Source: Leptospira haakeii
GTDB lineage: Bacteria > Spirochaetota > Leptospiria > Leptospirales > Leptospiraceae
Assembly: GCF_002812045.1 (NCBI RefSeq)
Contig: NZ_NPEG01000017.1
Location: 1-64,000, forward strand
DNA: 64,000 nt
Reading direction: 5' to 3'
Under the pieces are notes generated by a model that saw nothing but the letters and a program-made list of their open reading frames with translations, was not told the origin of the DNA and did no database searches. The position numbers and the translations under genes were made by a program. Below, piece after piece: positions 1 through 9,356 of the stretch; positions within the stretch are counted from its first letter, which is position 1, and each line of letters opens with the position of its first letter.

Positions 1-1
1 T

Positions 2-3000
2 AAGATCTATAGTGATATGAATTATGGTCCTGATCAGAATAGAGTCATGAAAACTCCTCTTCCTAAAGACGAGGCAAAGTTAGAAAAGGGTTTTGCAGCT
101 ATTCCGATTTTAGGAGGCACAAAGTCTCTCCTGCTAGATTACGTTTACGACGGGAACCAAACTCCAGGAAAAGGTGAGATCGCTTATGCTGGATGTTTTA
201 CTGCGGATGATTGTTCTGCTTCTCCTGAACTTTTACTTTTTGATAGAAATGCCGGAGTATTCAATTTAAAGAAAGGAACAGGTTACACTTCCGGAGTACT
301 TACCTCCTTCTTACCGGAAGCAACCGGAGTCGCCACTCCTTTTGGAGGAAGGCCCGATCGATATACTAGATCCACTAAAGACGAAGTTTTATATTTTAAG
401 AAAAATGGAAGTATGAATCAATTTTTTGTAGTTCGTAACTCCAGCGGCACAGCATTCGAAACCGCGAACCTAGCAGGTTTTACGGATACACAAGTAGGGA
501 ATTTTAATATTTCAGAAAGTGCTTATGTGGTGGATAATTTCGAAAGCGCTTCCTATAAATCCGTACTCATTCTAGACGATCAAGCCACTGCCGGAACCGG
601 CAGATTTATTTTGACGAGCCAAAACGGAGTGAGGGCCCTTGCTCCTGCTGGAGATGTTGTTGCTTCTTACCTTTTAGGAAGATTAGATCAATCCGGAAAT
701 TCTGGTACGGATAGATTGAGTAAAAATCAATATAGTTTTTTCTCCGGGGACTTCACAGGAGTAGGCAAGGCGCAGATCTTACTCGTGGATAGAAGTGGAG
801 GTGTTCATAATTGGTATTTAGGAACTCTGGATATCGCCCAAAATAAGATCCAATTCAAAAAACTTATAAATCCTCCGAACCTTCCTTTTACTTCTGCGGA
901 ATTCGATTCTATCAACGCTGCAGGAATTTCTTACGGTATAGTTCCGGAAACCACCGGCAATTCTATTCTAATCGGAAAAGCAAGCGGAGCAAATATTATA
1001 TTTTCAAAATATAGGATTTCTGGAACCACTTACTCCGTTACAAAAACGCAATATACTGCAGGGTCTGCAGCATTCAATGGACTTTTTGATTACGAAGGAA
1101 ATCCAATCCTGAACCAAGGCGGAGATAATAAAATTTACGATATCTCCGCAGACAAAGTTATATCTCCAAGTGGAAACGTAATTACTGCTAAACTAGATCG
1201 TCCCGATCTGATGACCAAGGTTTATGTATTCATATGGATCCAAGGAGATTATAACGGAGACGGCCTCACTGATATAGGAATTATTCATCTAAAAGAACCA
1301 ACTTGGTATTTTGCAATGTCAGACGGGATTGTTCCTGACGTTATGCAAACCGTGAAAAACGGGATCGGCGGAAGTTACGAATTCGAATACACTGATTCTA
1401 CTAAATTTGATAATACTGGTGGGGATGGTGTTCCGGATCTGCCGGGGTCATACCGGGTTTGTACAAAAATCACTGCAGATGATGGCTTTAGCAATCGGAT
1501 CTTCAAAACTTATGAATATAGTAACGGGTATGCATTCTCCGCTTTCATCAATGGCAAAGTAGAAAAGGACTTTTTCGGGTTCGGGAATTTTACGGAAAAG
1601 GATCCTTATGGCGTTAGGAAAGCCCGCCAATACAATAATATTCCATACTCCGATTTTATGATGAACCGTGCATTAAGTGGCGCGGAAAAGGAATCTCATC
1701 TTGTAGGTACAGATAATCAAGATTACGGCTCGATTCTACGAACTTATGATATAAAGAAAATTGAAACTTCTGCAGGAATTACAAGTTACATGGTAATTCC
1801 CACCCTTCAAGAGAATTATATCAAAGGAATTAAAACTAAAACTACCGGACAGAATCTGGAACTAAGCGGCTATAATTTATCCAAAAAGACAGAAACAAAC
1901 ACTGACTTATTCGCCGATTCGGCCCATCCTTCCGTCTCCATAACGAATATTACCGAATTCGAAACTGTTTCCTTAAGCAATCAAACTCGGACTAAGAAAT
2001 CCATAAACCTGGCCGGCTCTTCTAACGAAGTCTCTACTTCAATCACTTACGATACCCAAGGAAATCCAATTCGTAGTGTGACTAGTTATACTGGAAGCGG
2101 ACTCGGTTCCGTTGCTCCTATGATTACAGAAATTACTTACGATACTTTAGGAAATCAGATCTCTCAAAAAGATGTAAGTGGAAATCCTGCACGTGGGACG
2201 GATTTCGTTTACGATACACAACTCAAACAATTTGTAGTCGAGAAAACCAGTTTTGGTGGTTCGATTAGATTAAAAAATTTATACACTATAGATTATACAA
2301 ATGCGTTCGGCACTCCTCTCCAAGCCACAGACCCGAACGGAAACAAAACGATATATGAATACGATTCTTATGCGAGAACCGTAAAGATTTCTGCAGATAC
2401 AGATTCGGGCACGAAGGTCCTCGCTACTTACAGTTATGATTCATCTTTTCCTTTGAGCGCAAAATCTGTTCTTATTTCCGGGACCTGGGATCCGGATTTC
2501 GCACTAAGAGAATATGCGGACGGGCTGGCAAGGACTGTATATAAAGTTAAAACTGCTTCGGAAGGAAAAGCAGTGCGAACCGGTAGGATCGTATATGATG
2601 GAGCTGGGCGAATTTCTCGAAGTGGGCAGGCAGACTGGACGGATACAGGAAACTTGGATCATTTCTCCCTACATATGGAAGAAAAGAATCCGACCGTTTT
2701 TGAATACGATGCTATCGGCCGAGTAACAACAGCAACTCTCCCTTTGGCAGCAGGAGAAACTTCTCCTACTATTCTCACTACCGTATACAACGATCCGTAT
2801 GAAAGTATAGAAATCCATAGTGGTGGGACAAACAAAAGGACTGTAAAGGATGCGAGGGGACAGACTCTTTATGTAGAAGATTCCGGTAGTGACGGAGTTG
2901 TAGCACAAATTGGATTCTGCTACAATCTTGCGGGAAATCGTACTAAAAAGTCGGATCTAAACGATGGAACTCCTCTCAATTGCAGCGATATTTCTACTGG

Positions 3001-5362
3001 GGTCGCAAATAAGGACGTATCCGGCAAGAACCAAGCATATTGGGCTTACGACGGATTTGGAAAAGTAAAGGTTCAAAGTGATCCGGACTTGGGATTACAA
3101 AAATTTGAGTACAATGCATTTGGCAACATATCCAAATCCACAGATGCAAAGAATATCATAACCACATTCGGATATGATCCTTTGGGAAGGATGAATACCA
3201 AAGTCCAACCAGAGGGGACTACGTATTTGACTTACGATTCCCTATCGGGAAGCCAAAATTCTCTGGGAAAGCTAGTCAAAGTAGAGGACCAGGTTCAAAC
3301 CAAAACTTTCAGTTATGATAAATTGGGAAGAGTGAAAAAGGAAACTCGCTCTTTCAAAAATATTCCTTTGAAAAACGGAGATGTTCCATATATTACCGAA
3401 TATGAATATGACCTTTTGGGCAGAGTGAGTAAAGTAGATTATCCTGCACACCCTGTCAATCATTCCAGACTCAGGGCTTGTTACAACTATGGAACTGCAG
3501 GATACATTTCCGATATCTCCGTACAAGTGAATACGAATGGGATTTTACCTGGGTTATGTAATAAAACCGTCGTAGAAAATATCACCTATAACGAATTCAA
3601 TCAAACTGCTGGTTTCACTCTAGGAAATGGGGTCGCTACAAATTATACTTATGACGCAAGGCAGAGACTTGTAAGACTCCAATCCTCCGGGGATGTAGAT
3701 GGAACTACCAAGGTATTGCAAGACGCAATCTATACATTCAATAGCAGAAATAATATTATAAATATAGCGAATACTGCCTCAGATTATACCACACAGTACG
3801 ACTATGAATACGACGGGCTCAATCGTCTTGTGAATGCACAGGGCACCTACTTTGAACCGACGGACGCATACACCAAACAATTCCGGCAAAGTTTTGATTA
3901 TGCAAAAAATGGGAATCTGATCGCTAAGAGATCTCATAATTTTAGCACGGGTGCGATACTAGACGAGAGACTTTATCAGTATGATAATCATCAAGTTCGT
4001 AGAATAGATTCCTCTAAATACGGAAGTGATACTCTGAGCATGAATTATGATGCTTCCGGAAATATGATCCGACAAAGAGATCAAGTTTTGGATTTAACCA
4101 AACAGATGGAATATGATTCCGAGAATAGGATCGTAAGAATCCGAGATAAAGACAATTATACAATTGGAACTTATTCGTACGATGAGGGAGGTTTCCGGGT
4201 CCATAAAAGTGCCCTGGTTCCGGACGGAGCGCAATACAAACACCAGGAGATTCTGTATCCGAACAAGTTTTACGGACTGGAATATATGGATGATGAGAAT
4301 GTTTTACGCTCCATCAACAATATCTATCTGAATGGGGTCCGTATTGCGGCAATCACGGAAGATGGAAGAGCAGCATTTTATTTAGCAGACCAAGTCGATT
4401 CTGTGTCCACGGTTCTGGACGATAATGCGCACACCTTATCTCGTATGCAATATGAGCCTTACGGAGACACTTTTGTCCAACGTGGAAATTTGGCATTCAG
4501 TCCTAAATATAACTCTCAGGAATTAGACAAAGAAAGCGGATTCTATTTTTATAATGCACGATACTATGATGCAAGTATCGCACGATTTGTAACTGCGGAT
4601 ACTATCATTGATGGGGAATTTAATACACAAGGTTGGAACAGATTTTCTTATGTGAAAGGAAATCCGATTCTGTATAAGGATCCTACAGGGCATGAAGCAG
4701 GATGGTTCGATAATTTAACTAGTAAAATAAAAGGAGCATTCGGCGGAAAATCTAAACTCGACGAATATAACGATAAAGTTGATTCGATGAATTCCATTCC
4801 TAAAAATAATAATACTGCTACAAATCAAAAAGAAGGAACGGGATCTGGAAAAGCTAACCAAATACTGAGTAATCCGTTTCGGATCGGAATTAAAAAGAAA
4901 GAAGAGAAAAGCTGGTGGAATGCCTTCTCGGGCGAAAACGATTCTAAAAATAAACCTGATTCAAAATCGGAAAAGAAAGTGGAAGAATACGAAGAAATGC
5001 AACTGTATCCTGACGGCCCTATTGTCACATTTTGGCTGCCTAAAAAAGTTCAAAAGGCAGGAGAATACGTCGACGCGGCAGCTGGAGTGACGCAATCATT
5101 GGAGAATGATAGGTTTTATACAGAACCAGATGGGGAAGGAAATGACGTTATGCATAACGAATTTGGGTCGAAAGCTGCATATTATTACCATAAAAATGGA
5201 GAGGACATTTTCAAATGTAATCCATACCAAACATGTAAAGTCCCAATGGAGATTGATACTACTTCAAAATTAGAGTCGGTGAGTGATAAGCTTACAAACG
5301 GAAAACAAAAGCCGGCTACACAATACAATTCTAACAATACTACGACAGGCGCTAGGCAATAA
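2..5362 (+). CDS. RHS/YD-repeat protein, 5' end outside window
   Basis: The frame is open from base 2, so the N-terminus lies upstream; at least 1,786 residues are visible. An FG-GAP-like calcium loop (DYNGDGLTDIG, near base 1245) is followed by a stretch like the TcdB/SpvB middle region (NGIGGSYEFEYTDSTKF, near 1360). A long array of YD repeats follows (Y-D-x(n)-G-R/N patterns, about 2040-4300), then an RHS core (about 4370-4700) ending in NPILYKDPTGHE. After DPTG come about 220 residues of different character: Lys/Ser/Asn-rich, then YPDGPIVTFWLPKKV and a C-x5-C element, with no domain I recognise. In this family the YD shell encloses a variable C-terminal effector. The architecture is read from the sequence; toxin activity is only inferred. 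Confidence 0.9.
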   Translation, partial: KIYSDMNYGPDQNRVMKTPLPKDEAKLEKGFAAIPILGGTKSLLLDYVYDGNQTPGKGEIAYAGCFTADDCSASPELLLFDRNAGVFNLKKGTGYTSGVLTSFLPEATGVATPFGGRPDRYTRSTKDEVLYFKKNGSMNQFFVVRNSSGTAFETANLAGFTDTQVGNFNISESAYVVDNFESASYKSVLILDDQATAGTGRFILTSQNGVRALAPAGDVVASYLLGRLDQSGNSGTDRLSKNQYSFFSGDFTGVGKAQILLVDRSGGVHNWYLGTLDIAQNKIQFKKLINPPNLPFTSAEFDSINAAGISYGIVPETTGNSILIGKASGANIIFSKYRISGTTYSVTKTQYTAGSAAFNGLFDYEGNPILNQGGDNKIYDISADKVISPSGNVITAKLDRPDLMTKVYVFIWIQGDYNGDGLTDIGIIHLKEPTWYFAMSDGIVPDVMQTVKNGIGGSYEFEYTDSTKFDNTGGDGVPDLPGSYRVCTKITADDGFSNRIFKTYEYSNGYAFSAFINGKVEKDFFGFGNFTEKDPYGVRKARQYNNIPYSDFMMNRALSGAEKESHLVGTDNQDYGSILRTYDIKKIETSAGITSYMVIPTLQENYIKGIKTKTTGQNLELSGYNLSKKTETNTDLFADSAHPSVSITNITEFETVSLSNQTRTKKSINLAGSSNEVSTSITYDTQGNPIRSVTSYTGSGLGSVAPMITEITYDTLGNQISQKDVSGNPARGTDFVYDTQLKQFVVEKTSFGGSIRLKNLYTIDYTNAFGTPLQATDPNGNKTIYEYDSYARTVKISADTDSGTKVLATYSYDSSFPLSAKSVLISGTWDPDFALREYADGLARTVYKVKTASEGKAVRTGRIVYDGAGRISRSGQADWTDTGNLDHFSLHMEEKNPTVFEYDAIGRVTTATLPLAAGETSPTILTTVYNDPYESIEIHSGGTNKRTVKDARGQTLYVEDSGSDGVVAQIGFCYNLAGNRTKKSDLNDGTPLNCSDISTGVANKDVSGKNQAYWAYDGFGKVKVQSDPDLGLQKFEYNAFGNISKSTDAKNIITTFGYDPLGRMNTKVQPEGTTYLTYDSLSGSQNSLGKLVKVEDQVQTKTFSYDKLGRVKKETRSFKNIPLKNGDVPYITEYEYDLLGRVSKVDYPAHPVNHSRLRACYNYGTAGYISDISVQVNTNGILPGLCNKTVVENITYNEFNQTAGFTLGNGVATNYTYDARQRLVRLQSSGDVDGTTKVLQDAIYTFNSRNNIINIANTASDYTTQYDYEYDGLNRLVNAQGTYFEPTDAYTKQFRQSFDYAKNGNLIAKRSHNFSTGAILDERLYQYDNHQVRRIDSSKYGSDTLSMNYDASGNMIRQRDQVLDLTKQMEYDSENRIVRIRDKDNYTIGTYSYDEGGFRVHKSALVPDGAQYKHQEILYPNKFYGLEYMDDENVLRSINNIYLNGVRIAAITEDGRAAFYLADQVDSVSTVLDDNAHTLSRMQYEPYGDTFVQRGNLAFSPKYNSQELDKESGFYFYNARYYDASIARFVTADTIIDGEFNTQGWNRFSYVKGNPILYKDPTGHEAGWFDNLTSKIKGAFGGKSKLDEYNDKVDSMNSIPKNNNTATNQKEGTGSGKANQILSNPFRIGIKKKEEKSWWNAFSGENDSKNKPDSKSEKKVEEYEEMQLYPDGPIVTFWLPKKVQKAGEYVDAAAGVTQSLENDRFYTEPDGEGNDVMHNEFGSKAAYYYHKNGEDIFKCNPYQTCKVPMEIDTTSKLESVSDKLTNGKQKPATQYNSNNTTTGARQ

Positions 5363-5443
5363 AATCTGTTATTTGTAGGATTATTAGCGCATCACCAGAT
5401 TCCAGGGGCGAATTAATCAGTGCAACAATCCCAAACGGAAAGC

Positions 5444-6100
5444 ATGGCCGTTATGCTTAAACTTATCTTATCTAGCCTTATCATAACATTACTAGAATGC
5501 TCATCAGCAACAGGAGGTTATGATTTAATCTCGTATGGAGTAGACACCCAATATCAATTACGTTACGCCGCAGAGACCAATTATTTTGAATCACTTCGTG
5601 ATTTAGGATTGGATTATCAATCTAGAGCTTTCTTTGTCGAATATGAGAACTTAAATACGATCCTTTTTGATTTAAACAATAGAAAGGTGGCTTTTCATGT
5701 TGAACCTAATGTATTAACGGAAAAGGAAAATTATTTATTATGGGAATTTTGCGGATCCAATAAAAATTTGGGAGATCTTGATTTTACTTTTTTTCTGAAC
5801 GATATACAAATTGGATTAATAGCTTCGTTTGGATTTGATTTTCCGTATAGAAAACTCGGGTTAGGTAAAGAAATCTTTTTTCCACGTAAGCCGGCGGAAG
5901 AATATGTTCGGTCCGGTTCTGCAGATGATATATTAACTTGTAGCAGATATATTTTGACCTCTCGAAAGGATATTTATAAAAAAGGTCAGAATATATTTTC
6001 AATTAAACTCAAGGCTGATAAAATAATTAATTTTAAATTTTTCTACGATCAGGGATTTGTAAAAAGGTATAAACCGTTTTTTATAGATCTTGGTGATTAG
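5444..6100 (+). CDS. Small putative lipoprotein downstream of RHS gene
   Basis: I do not recognise this protein of about 218 residues. It starts with a short hydrophobic segment ending LLECSSATGG, which fits a spirochaetal lipobox with Cys as residue +1. A GTG at 5420 and an ATG at 5453 are alternative starts; AGGGG lies 11 bases before the GTG and GGAAAG 10 bases before 5453, so the start is unsettled. The rest is rich in aromatic residues, Asn and Lys, has no obvious catalytic motif, and its DNA looks more AT-rich than the RHS gene. It begins 81 bases after the RHS stop on the same strand, the usual place for an immunity or accessory gene. That role is inference from position only. Confidence 0.65.
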   Translation: MAVMLKLILSSLIITLLECSSATGGYDLISYGVDTQYQLRYAAETNYFESLRDLGLDYQSRAFFVEYENLNTILFDLNNRKVAFHVEPNVLTEKENYLLWEFCGSNKNLGDLDFTFFLNDIQIGLIASFGFDFPYRKLGLGKEIFFPRKPAEEYVRSGSADDILTCSRYILTSRKDIYKKGQNIFSIKLKADKIINFKFFYDQGFVKRYKPFFIDLGD

Positions 6101-6151
6101 TATTATATATTTATCATATGTTGATATGCGGGATTTTATATTTTCTAAAGT

Positions 6152-7213
6152 TCAGTAAATTTGAGTTATTCCTTCTTTTAGTATGATAAAGGTTTTTGGG
6201 TTCATCCTTAGCTGAAGCATGCCCTTTTTCAATTCCTCTACAGGAGCATTTATTGCTTCTTCTGTCTGCTGAAATGTTCCGAAATGTATTCCAATAGAAA
6301 GTTTTGAGCCCAAATCTTTATGGGCTTGTATTGCATCCCAAGGGTTCATATGCACTAACCTCATAAACCATCTAGGCTCATAAGCTCCGATTGGCAGAAG
6401 TGAAATATCAGGGCTACCTAATCGATTTTTAATATCTGAATAGTGGGAAGAATAAGCCGCATCTCCTCCGAAATAAACTCTTTTATTACCGATCTTGATC
6501 ATATAACTTCCCCATAAACTACGATTCCAATCGAATATACCTCTTGCCGAAAGATGTTGCGCTGGAGTGAAAGTTACTTCAGCCTTTTTTCCGATTTTGG
6601 TTGTTTGCCACCAATCCATCTCCTCAGTATTTAATATTCCTTCGGATTGAAGAAGTTCCTTATCTCCCAAAGGGACTAAAAACTTGGGTGAAAACTTTTT
6701 ATTAAGATTTTTCAAAGTCTCTATGTCTAGATGATCGTAATGGTTGTGGCTGATGACAACCAGATCGATCGGAGGAAGATCGTCCATTTGGATACCAGCT
6801 TCTCTCACTCTTTTTGTTCCAATCCAGCTTACTGGGCTGATTCTCTTGGACCAGACCGGATCTGTTAGAATATTCATCTCCTGAGATTGTATCAATACGG
6901 TGGCATGATTAATGAATGTGATTGCGATTTGGTCCTTGTATAATGGAGTTTTAATGTGCTCTCTTTTTTCATTTAGAACATTCTCTGGCCATTCCTCAAA
7001 ATGAATTGTAGAAAGAAGTTTTATCATTCTCCAGATTCCGTTTTCCTCCATTTGAGTAGGGTTGAAAAAACGTTTCCCATCGAAATGATCCGAGTCGGGA
7101 TATTTAGTAGAGGCACAGCAGCCAAATAAGAAAGAAGAAAGTAAGAAAATGAACGGAAGAACAACACTTTTTCCGATTCCGTTGCTACCACCGGTAACGA
7201 TTGCCATCTTCAT
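6152..7213 (-). CDS. Metallo-beta-lactamase-fold hydrolase, lipoprotein-like, chimeric N-terminus
   Basis: The 353-residue product carries the metal-binding motif SHNHYDHLD (HxHxDH), a later GGDAAYSSHY and a C-terminal GIHFGTF, the layout of UlaG/NAPE-PLD-type hydrolases. Substrate unknown; phospholipid or lactone hydrolysis are family possibilities. The start at 7213 is set by AGGAGG five bases upstream. The first 16 residues, MKMAIVTGGSNGIGKS, are a textbook nucleotide-binding start of a short-chain dehydrogenase and lead straight into a hydrophobic stretch ending FLFGCCAS, a lipobox-like signal. The protein therefore looks like a hydrolase that acquired the ribosome-binding site and first codons of another gene. 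It is probably membrane-anchored if the signal still works. Confidence 0.85.
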   Translation of the reverse strand: MKMAIVTGGSNGIGKSVVLPFIFLLSSFLFGCCASTKYPDSDHFDGKRFFNPTQMEENGIWRMIKLLSTIHFEEWPENVLNEKREHIKTPLYKDQIAITFINHATVLIQSQEMNILTDPVWSKRISPVSWIGTKRVREAGIQMDDLPPIDLVVISHNHYDHLDIETLKNLNKKFSPKFLVPLGDKELLQSEGILNTEEMDWWQTTKIGKKAEVTFTPAQHLSARGIFDWNRSLWGSYMIKIGNKRVYFGGDAAYSSHYSDIKNRLGSPDISLLPIGAYEPRWFMRLVHMNPWDAIQAHKDLGSKLSIGIHFGTFQQTEEAINAPVEELKKGMLQLRMNPKTFIILKEGITQIY

Positions 7214-7469
7214 TTTTTCCTCCTGCAATGAACAAGCATATTTAGAATTATGAAGGAATTAGAAAGAAAGGTAAAGATTCGATACTACCGTTTGATTGCC
7301 TAATCCTACCTTGTTATTTTTAATAATCTCGACCGTTTTCGCACAAGTTAATGCTATTGCATATGAATTGAGTTTTTAACGTTCTCAATCTTTTAGTGCA
7401 TTCTTCGAAAATAAATTGACTGTCTCTTTTACGTTAAGTTATATTTCCTCCACCTATAGGAGATCAGAA

Positions 7470-7646
7470 ATGTCTGCAAAATTCGTAATTTATAAGGATG
7501 CCAAAGGAGATTATCGATTTAGATTAAAGGCCGCAAACGGAGAGATTATTGCCGTAAGCGAAGGTTATTCTTCTAAACAAGCTTGCGAAAATGGGATTGA
7601 ATCCGTTAAGAAGAACGCGCCCAGTGCACCTGTCGAAGAAGAGTAA
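7470..7646 (+). CDS. YegP/DUF1508 family small protein
   Basis: The product is 58 residues, starting at an ATG preceded by TAGGAGAT. The sequence KFVIYKDAKGDYRFRLKAANGEIIAVSEGYSSKQACENGIESVKKNAP is typical of the DUF1508 (YegP) fold, here a single repeat rather than the tandem repeat of E. coli YegP. These are small soluble beta-alpha proteins of unknown function. An upstream in-frame start at 7416 would add 18 residues unlike the family and lacks a ribosome-binding site, so I reject it. The gene is monocistronic, with a strong hairpin after it. Confidence 0.85.
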   Translation: MSAKFVIYKDAKGDYRFRLKAANGEIIAVSEGYSSKQACENGIESVKKNAPSAPVEEE

Positions 7647-7674
7647 AATTATTTTTTTTAATCAAAAGAACTCA

Positions 7675-7700
7675 AAGAGCATAATGAATATTATGCTCTT
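7675..7700 (+). terminator. Hairpin after the YegP-like gene
   Basis: An 11-bp perfect stem (AAGAGCATAAT / ATTATGCTCTT) with a 4-base loop lies 29 bases after the stop. No strong T-run follows on either side, although a run of eight T lies between the stop codon and the hairpin. It probably ends this transcript, but it could also be a structured 3' end. Confidence 0.5.
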
Positions 7701-8056
7701 CTTGCTCATAATTTGGAATCGGCGTTAAGCTGGCATTGAACCGATTCTACTTTACTATCCAATATTTGAAAACAAATCCTCGAAGAAAATTTTCGCCATT
7801 TTCATTTCTATCAGATTGAAAAATTGATATTTGTCAATTTTAGTGTGTTTCCCTAAAGACAAATGCATAACGTTTGTGGCCAAAGTTATATTCTTTATGC
7901 GTGGGCTAATCTGAATTTATATTAATTCTATTGAGCGCATTCAAAAGTAATAGACCAGCGTAATAATTTCGATCTATCTCAAGTCTCTAAAAATTGCTCG
8001 ATTGCGATCCTTTGTCTTTATGTGAAAGGCGCAATAAGAGTAGGGGAAGAAAGTAT
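7701..8056 (+). other. Gene-free region, presumed promoter/leader of the che operon
   Basis: No credible reading frame on either strand. The region is AT-rich and must hold the promoter of the chemotaxis operon. I cannot pick out one convincing -35/-10 pair. Its last part contains a weak in-frame upstream start (7994) that I reject in favour of the ATG at 8057. Confidence 0.4.
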
Positions 8057-9352
8057 ATGAGATTGGAGTTGGATCAAGTTGTCGATATGCAGGTGCTATC
8101 AGCGGAATCCGGAACTGGAAAAATTCTGATCATAGAGGATTCGCCGGAAATTGCATTAGTTTACGATCATTTTTGTAGAAAGATGAATTGGGACTTTGAT
8201 ATTGCGTCTAACGGTATGGAAGGAATGAAGAAAGTCCTTTCAGCTCCAAAGCCTTATTCCGTGTATCTTGTCGACCTGGTAATGCCTGAGCAAGACGGCC
8301 CATCCTTTATTCGGGATCTTAAGGAGAAAGATCCGAATGCAATTATAATCGTACAATCTTCCTTAGAGGCACCTGAGAAAATTATAGAAGTGATGAAGCT
8401 AGGTGTCTTCGATTATCTAGTTAAACCGATCGCGAAGGAGGCTTTTGATAGAACTATCACCTTGGCTTTTCAATACAATAATCTACGAGCTTTTCAAGCC
8501 GATGTGGAAAGATCGAATCGTAACGTATTAAAAGAACAGTTGGATTGGCTAACGTATAAAGAATCCATCAGGAAGTCTGATGAAAATTCATTATCTCTTT
8601 CTACGATAAAATCCTTGAATACTTCCTTTTCTCAAGGATCGGGGATCGGCGCCATTCTCTCTCTGCTCGATCTGTTGAAGATGGGGCATCGGACTACTGA
8701 AGATGGTGCATTAGTAAGTAATGAAATATTAAATCTTCTTTATGCAAGCCAAGACATCTTGAGAAAGCAGCTCGGCGCTTTGTCCACCATTCTATCTTTG
8801 GCAGGAGAACAGGCAAAGATGGAAGCAATCTCAATCGGCGATTTGGTGAACTCTTTAACCAAGAGATCGGACATATTCGTTCCTTTTTTGGATAGGAAAG
8901 ACTTAAAAATAAGGTTCTCCTCCAGCAAATCAAAAGAATCCGTCAAGATACAGATGGATTGGATGGGCATCGTATTCGAAGAGTTAGTCTTGAATGCAAT
9001 GAAATATTCCAAGAAGTCCACCTTCATAGACGTTTATTTCAGTAAGATAGACGGATATTTTTGTCTAGCGGTCAAGAATGTTGTTACTTGCACTCAGGAC
9101 CTTGTGGACGAGGAGAATAAGGAAGTATTAGTGACTCGTCCTTTCTACCGTCTTCTTCCTCCTGTTGAGGAATTTTCCGAGTTAGAAAAATTCGGCATGG
9201 GTTTGGGTTTAACTGCAGTAGATATGATCGTAAATAAACATCGAGGAATATTTAATATTCATAATGTTTCGGATCATACTTCTGCTTCTGTGGAGCCGTG
9301 TGTAATGGCCGAAGCGTTCTTTCCAGTAGTTATATCTCAAGCGGTGTGTTAA
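8057..9352 (+). CDS. Receiver-domain protein with histidine-kinase-type ATPase, no phospho-His
   Basis: The start at 8057 has AGGGGAAG nine bases upstream. The 431-residue protein has a receiver domain (residues about 22-140; acidic IIEDS, phospho-acceptor D73 in LVDLVMPEQDG, late KP). A helical linker follows, then an ATPase with N-box FEELVLNAMKYS (about 305) and G-box GMGLGLTAVDMI (about 380). The linker aligns with a dimerisation/H-box helix (FSQGSGIGAILSLLDLL, about 191-207), but the position of the phospho-accepting His is Phe. It is therefore unlikely to be an autophosphorylating kinase of the usual kind. It is the first gene of the che operon, four bases before cheA, so it presumably modulates or receives phosphate from CheA. 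Confidence 0.85.
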   Translation: MRLELDQVVDMQVLSAESGTGKILIIEDSPEIALVYDHFCRKMNWDFDIASNGMEGMKKVLSAPKPYSVYLVDLVMPEQDGPSFIRDLKEKDPNAIIIVQSSLEAPEKIIEVMKLGVFDYLVKPIAKEAFDRTITLAFQYNNLRAFQADVERSNRNVLKEQLDWLTYKESIRKSDENSLSLSTIKSLNTSFSQGSGIGAILSLLDLLKMGHRTTEDGALVSNEILNLLYASQDILRKQLGALSTILSLAGEQAKMEAISIGDLVNSLTKRSDIFVPFLDRKDLKIRFSSSKSKESVKIQMDWMGIVFEELVLNAMKYSKKSTFIDVYFSKIDGYFCLAVKNVVTCTQDLVDEENKEVLVTRPFYRLLPPVEEFSELEKFGMGLGLTAVDMIVNKHRGIFNIHNVSDHTSASVEPCVMAEAFFPVVISQAVC

Positions 9353-9356
9353 ATAT

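Noticed and set aside
2..5362. RHS gene as a complete protein starting at base 17
   Set aside because: The frame is open upstream to the window edge, there is no ribosome-binding site before base 17, and RHS/TcdB proteins of this kind have a further N-terminal part.
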